From NCBI GenBank assembly GCA_948946035.1, contig CARBKU010000006.1:1-21773 (forward strand): 21,773 nt of DNA, read 5' to 3'. The translations under genes were made by a program, and so were the position numbers. Below the pieces are notes generated by a model. The model saw only the letters and a list, made by a program, of their open reading frames with translations. It was not told the DNA's origin and searched no databases. Below are positions 19,173-21,773 of the stretch, piece after piece. The stretch's first letter is position 1. Each line of letters begins with the position of its first letter. The stretch comes from an uncultured Clostridia bacterium (lineage in GTDB: Bacteria; Bacillota; Clostridia; TANB77; CAG-508).

Positions 19173-21200
19173 ATGGAAATAATTGGCGAAGTACTAGATA
19201 TACGATATAAAAACGAAGTAAACAGTTATACAATAGCGGACTTTGAATCAGAAGAAGAAATCACAGTAATAGTAGGATATCTACCATTTATTAATTCTGG
19301 AGACACATTAAAGCTAACAGGAAAATTTATTGAACACAAAGAATATGGAAGGCAATTTAAAATAGACACATTCGAAAAAATGATGCCAAAAACAACAGAA
19401 GCATTACAACGATATTTAGCAAATGGAAATATAAAAGGAATAGGAGAAGCAATATCAAAAAGAATAATAGAAAAATTTGGAGAAGAAACAATACACATAT
19501 TAAAATATGAACCATTAAAACTAGCACAAATAAAAGGAATATCAGAAAAAAAAGCAAAGGAAATATCAGAAAGTTTTATAGAAAATTGGGAAGTTTGGCA
19601 AATAGTAGGCTTTTTAGAGAGGTTTGGAATAGGAGCAGAACATGCCAAAAAAGTATTTGAACTATTTGGAATAAATGCAATAGAAGAAATAGAAGCAAAC
19701 CCATATGTCTTAATTGATTTAGCAAGAGGGATAGACTTTAAGCAAATAGATAGAATGGCACTAGAAATCGGAATAAGTTATGATAATGACAAAAGAATAA
19801 CAAGTGGAATTAAATATGCATTAATAAGAAGTACATATAATGGAAATAGTTGTGTGTTAAAAGAAAACTTAATTGAATTTGTGACGCAAATATTAGATGT
19901 ATCGTCAGAAAACATAGAAGATGGAATAATTAATCTTAAAGTAAAAAACGAGATAGTAGTAGAAGAAAAAGATAACAATAAATATATATATTTAAGTGCT
20001 TTTTATGAAACAGAACAAGAAATAGCAATAAGAATAAATAGATTACAACAAAGCAAAAATATAAAAAAAGTAAAAAACATAAATCAAGAATTAAAAGGAA
20101 TTGAAAAAAACTCAAAAATAGAATTATCTGAAAAACAAAAAGAAGCAATAGAGTTAGTAAATGAAAACAACGTAACAATCATTACAGGTGGGCCAGGAAC
20201 AGGAAAGACAACAATAATAAAAAGCATAATTGACATATACGAGCAAAACGGAAAAAAAGTAGTACTATGTGCTCCAACAGGAAGAGCAGCAAAAAGAATG
20301 ACAGAAACAACAGGAAAAGAAGCATCAACATTGCATAGACTATTAGAAATAGGAAAATTTGATGAAGATAGTTTATATAAAAATGATACAGACTACGAAG
20401 GAGCTCCAATAGATGGAGACATAATAATTGTTGATGAAATGTCTATGGTTGACATGTTTTTAATGAATTATTTATTAAAATGTATATATAAAGGAACAAA
20501 GCTAATATTAGTAGGAGATGAAGATCAACTAGCATCTGTAGGACCAGGAACTGTTCTAAAAGATTTAATACATTCAGAAGTAATTACCACTATACATTTG
20601 GACAAAATTTTTAGACAAGCAGCTAAAAGTAAAATTGTCTTAAATGCTCATAAAGTAAATAATGGAGAATACTTCTTAAAAAAAGAAAAAGATTCAACAG
20701 AAGAAATTCAAGAAGATTTTTTCTTTATAAAAGAAAACTCACAACAAAAAATAGTATCAGAAATAATTTCATTATGTACAGGAAGACTAAAAAAATTTGG
20801 GAATTATGACTTTTTTCGAAATATACAAGTACTAACACCAACAAAAAAAGGAATTGTTGGAACAAGAGAACTAAATAAAATATTGCAAGAAAACTTAAAT
20901 CCAAACAAAACAAATTTACCAGAAAAAGCTAGTATAGGAGCAATATTCAGAATACATGATAGAGTAATGCAAATAAAAAATAATTATGATATGGATTGGC
21001 AAAAAGACAACTATGGAAGTAAAGAATTAGGACAAGGAGTATTTAATGGAGAAATAGGAACCATAGAAAGAATAGACGAAAGAAATAAACAAGTAGAAAT
21101 AAAATTTGATGATGAAAAAATAGCATTATATGACTTTCAAGATTTAGACCAAATAGAGCATAGTTATAGCATTACAATACATAAAGCACAGCGGAAGTGA
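19173..21200 (+). CDS. recD2: RecD2-type ATP-dependent helicase, frame broken near the C-terminus
   Basis: RecD2 is a stand-alone SF1B 5'-3' DNA helicase in DNA repair and replication-fork maintenance. The 675-residue frame has an N-terminal OB-like region (1-75), helix-hairpin-helix repeats at about 85-200 (GNIKGIGEAISKRIIEKFGE, IKGISEKKAKEI), Walker A GGPGTGKTT at 339-347 (K345), Walker B VDEMSMVD at 420-427 and LVGDEDQLASVGPG near 450. IFRQA follows, then a C-terminal SH3-like insert. The frame ends in IHKAQRK then TGA, where the family reads HK-x-QGSEF. One extra base at 21192 (CAG C GGA) explains this. AGAGGAG precedes the ATG. Confidence 0.92.
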   Translation: MEIIGEVLDIRYKNEVNSYTIADFESEEEITVIVGYLPFINSGDTLKLTGKFIEHKEYGRQFKIDTFEKMMPKTTEALQRYLANGNIKGIGEAISKRIIEKFGEETIHILKYEPLKLAQIKGISEKKAKEISESFIENWEVWQIVGFLERFGIGAEHAKKVFELFGINAIEEIEANPYVLIDLARGIDFKQIDRMALEIGISYDNDKRITSGIKYALIRSTYNGNSCVLKENLIEFVTQILDVSSENIEDGIINLKVKNEIVVEEKDNNKYIYLSAFYETEQEIAIRINRLQQSKNIKKVKNINQELKGIEKNSKIELSEKQKEAIELVNENNVTIITGGPGTGKTTIIKSIIDIYEQNGKKVVLCAPTGRAAKRMTETTGKEASTLHRLLEIGKFDEDSLYKNDTDYEGAPIDGDIIIVDEMSMVDMFLMNYLLKCIYKGTKLILVGDEDQLASVGPGTVLKDLIHSEVITTIHLDKIFRQAAKSKIVLNAHKVNNGEYFLKKEKDSTEEIQEDFFFIKENSQQKIVSEIISLCTGRLKKFGNYDFFRNIQVLTPTKKGIVGTRELNKILQENLNPNKTNLPEKASIGAIFRIHDRVMQIKNNYDMDWQKDNYGSKELGQGVFNGEIGTIERIDERNKQVEIKFDDEKIALYDFQDLDQIEHSYSITIHKAQRK

Positions 21201-21405
21201 ATTTGATGTAGTAATTATGGCAATACCACCATCTGCACCAATGCTAATGACAAGGAACTTACTATATACAGGAATAACTAGAGCAAAAAAACTATTAATT
21301 ATAATAGGATATGAAAATGTAGTACAATATATGATTAAAAACATAGATGACAAAAAAAGAAATACTGGATTAGAATATAAATTGAGACAATTGGGACAGT
21401 CTTAA
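21193..21405 (+). pseudogene. recD2: C-terminal part of RecD2 in the +1 frame
   Basis: Reading from GGA at 21193 restores GSEFDVVIMAIPPSAPMLMT and then RNLLYTGITRAKKLLIIIGY, the last RecD2/UvrD-like helicase motifs (TGITRAKK). The frame continues to a natural end EYKLRQLGQS. Joined to the first frame the protein would be about 743 residues, the usual RecD2 size. The C-terminal part is not degraded, so the lesion is recent, a sequencing error or a site of +1 frameshifting. Confidence 0.85.
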
Positions 21406-21421
21406 TTTGTCTCAATTTTTT
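21381..21421 (+). terminator. Intrinsic terminator overlapping the end of recD2
   Basis: TTGGGACA (21391-21398) pairs with TGTCTCAA (21408-21415; one G-U), and T-rich sequence (21416-21421) follows. The recD2 stop TAA (21403-21405) lies in the loop. An upstream ATTGAGACAA (21381-21390) pairs perfectly with TTGTCTCAAT (21407-21416) and would compete or form a longer terminator. Confidence 0.8.
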
Positions 21422-21635
21422 GTAAAAAAATGTCGAAATTTAGTAGACAGTTATTATAAATATACTTATTTAAAATATCAACTAATATGTTATTAATACT
21501 ATGTAAGTATTCAAATATAGTTAAAGCTAATGACTAATTGGAATAATATTTATAAATATACAGAAGAAAGAGACTTTAAAGTATTAAATAATATATTAGT
21601 TTATTATATAATATAAAAAATTAAAAGGAGGTAAT
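21422..21635 (+). other. AT-rich intergenic stretch
   Basis: These 214 bases hold no gene. A TATAAT (21607-21612) lies 24 bases before the next ATG, but its -35 region (TTAAAT) is poor. The next gene has a strong AAAAGGAGG site. Confidence 0.4.
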
Positions 21636-21773
21636 ATGCCTAGAAAATCAAGAAAAATAATAGGAGAAGGTTTTACTCACAATATGGTACAAGGTATTAA
21701 TAGAGAATTTATTTTTGAAAAAAATCAACAAAAGGAAAAATACTTAAAATTAATAAAAAAATATAGTCAAAAA
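21636..21773 (+). CDS. REP-associated (Y1/IS200-like) transposase, 5' part
   Basis: Only 46 residues lie inside the window: MPRKSRKIIGEGFTHNMVQG, then INREFIFEKNQQKEKYLKLI, then KKYSQK. This matches the typical N-terminus of REP-associated tyrosine transposases (MPRK-x-R-x5-G-x2-H-x2-x-RGINR-x2-IF). These are HUH single-strand transposases that mobilise palindromic REP elements. The HUH and catalytic tyrosine motifs would lie beyond the edge. One position is unusual: Q19 where most members have R. The gene is cut by the window end, not visibly by a mutation. Confidence 0.75.
   Translation, partial: MPRKSRKIIGEGFTHNMVQGINREFIFEKNQQKEKYLKLIKKYSQK

Noticed and set aside
1..21773. CRISPR array, tRNA or rRNA gene
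   Set aside because: No regularly spaced direct repeats, no cloverleaf with CCA-end sequence and no rRNA-like segment were seen.

Overview
This window is a very AT-rich bacterial segment (about 30% G+C by eye). Strong AAGGAGG ribosome binding sites, AGA-dominated arginine codons, several TTG starts, a Cys4-lid adenylate kinase, zinc-type S14/S4/L36 and the Firmicutes-style S10-spc-alpha order point to a low-GC Clostridia-like Bacillota, probably an uncultured host-associated lineage. The lineage is inferred; nothing here fixes the genus.

Bases 1-17620 hold one long ribosomal protein supercluster, all on the + strand: rpsJ-rplC-rplD-rplW-rplB-rpsS-rplV-rpsC-rplP-rpmC-rpsQ-rplN-rplX-rplE-rpsZ-rpsH-rplF-rplR-rpsE-rplO-secY-adk-map-infA-rpmJ-rpsM-rpsK-rpsD-rpoA-rplQ. 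A consensus promoter (TTGACA-N17-TATAAT, 83-111) drives it through a leader of about 320 nt that carries a possible 10-codon leader peptide, several hairpins and an intrinsic-terminator-like attenuator. A second perfect promoter lies in the 3' end of map and should boost infA to rplQ. A terminator follows rplQ. rpmD (L30), normally between rpsE and rplO, is absent.

The spacers are the unusual part. Tight junctions (overlaps or fewer than 45 nt) alternate with spacers of 70-230 nt, and most of the long ones contain clear inverted repeats just ahead of the next ribosome binding site. Three share a double-hairpin module around the motif ATAACTTAT. Six end in a CCTT/CCCTT arm that can pair either with an upstream AAGG(G) or with the downstream Shine-Dalgarno AAGG. 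The secY-adk and rpmJ-rpsM spacers carry especially long stems.

Bases 17620-18540 contain an internally deleted IS110-family transposase on the - strand. Upstream of it is a structured non-coding region with its own - strand promoter, a candidate IS110 bridge RNA. A structured + strand segment ending in an intrinsic terminator lies next to it.

Bases 18590-21421 hold a small membrane-anchored protein resembling half of a family 2 glycosyltransferase, a large palindromic terminator-like structure, and recD2, whose reading frame is broken by one base inside a helicase motif. The right edge cuts through the start of a REP-associated (Y1/IS200-like) transposase gene.
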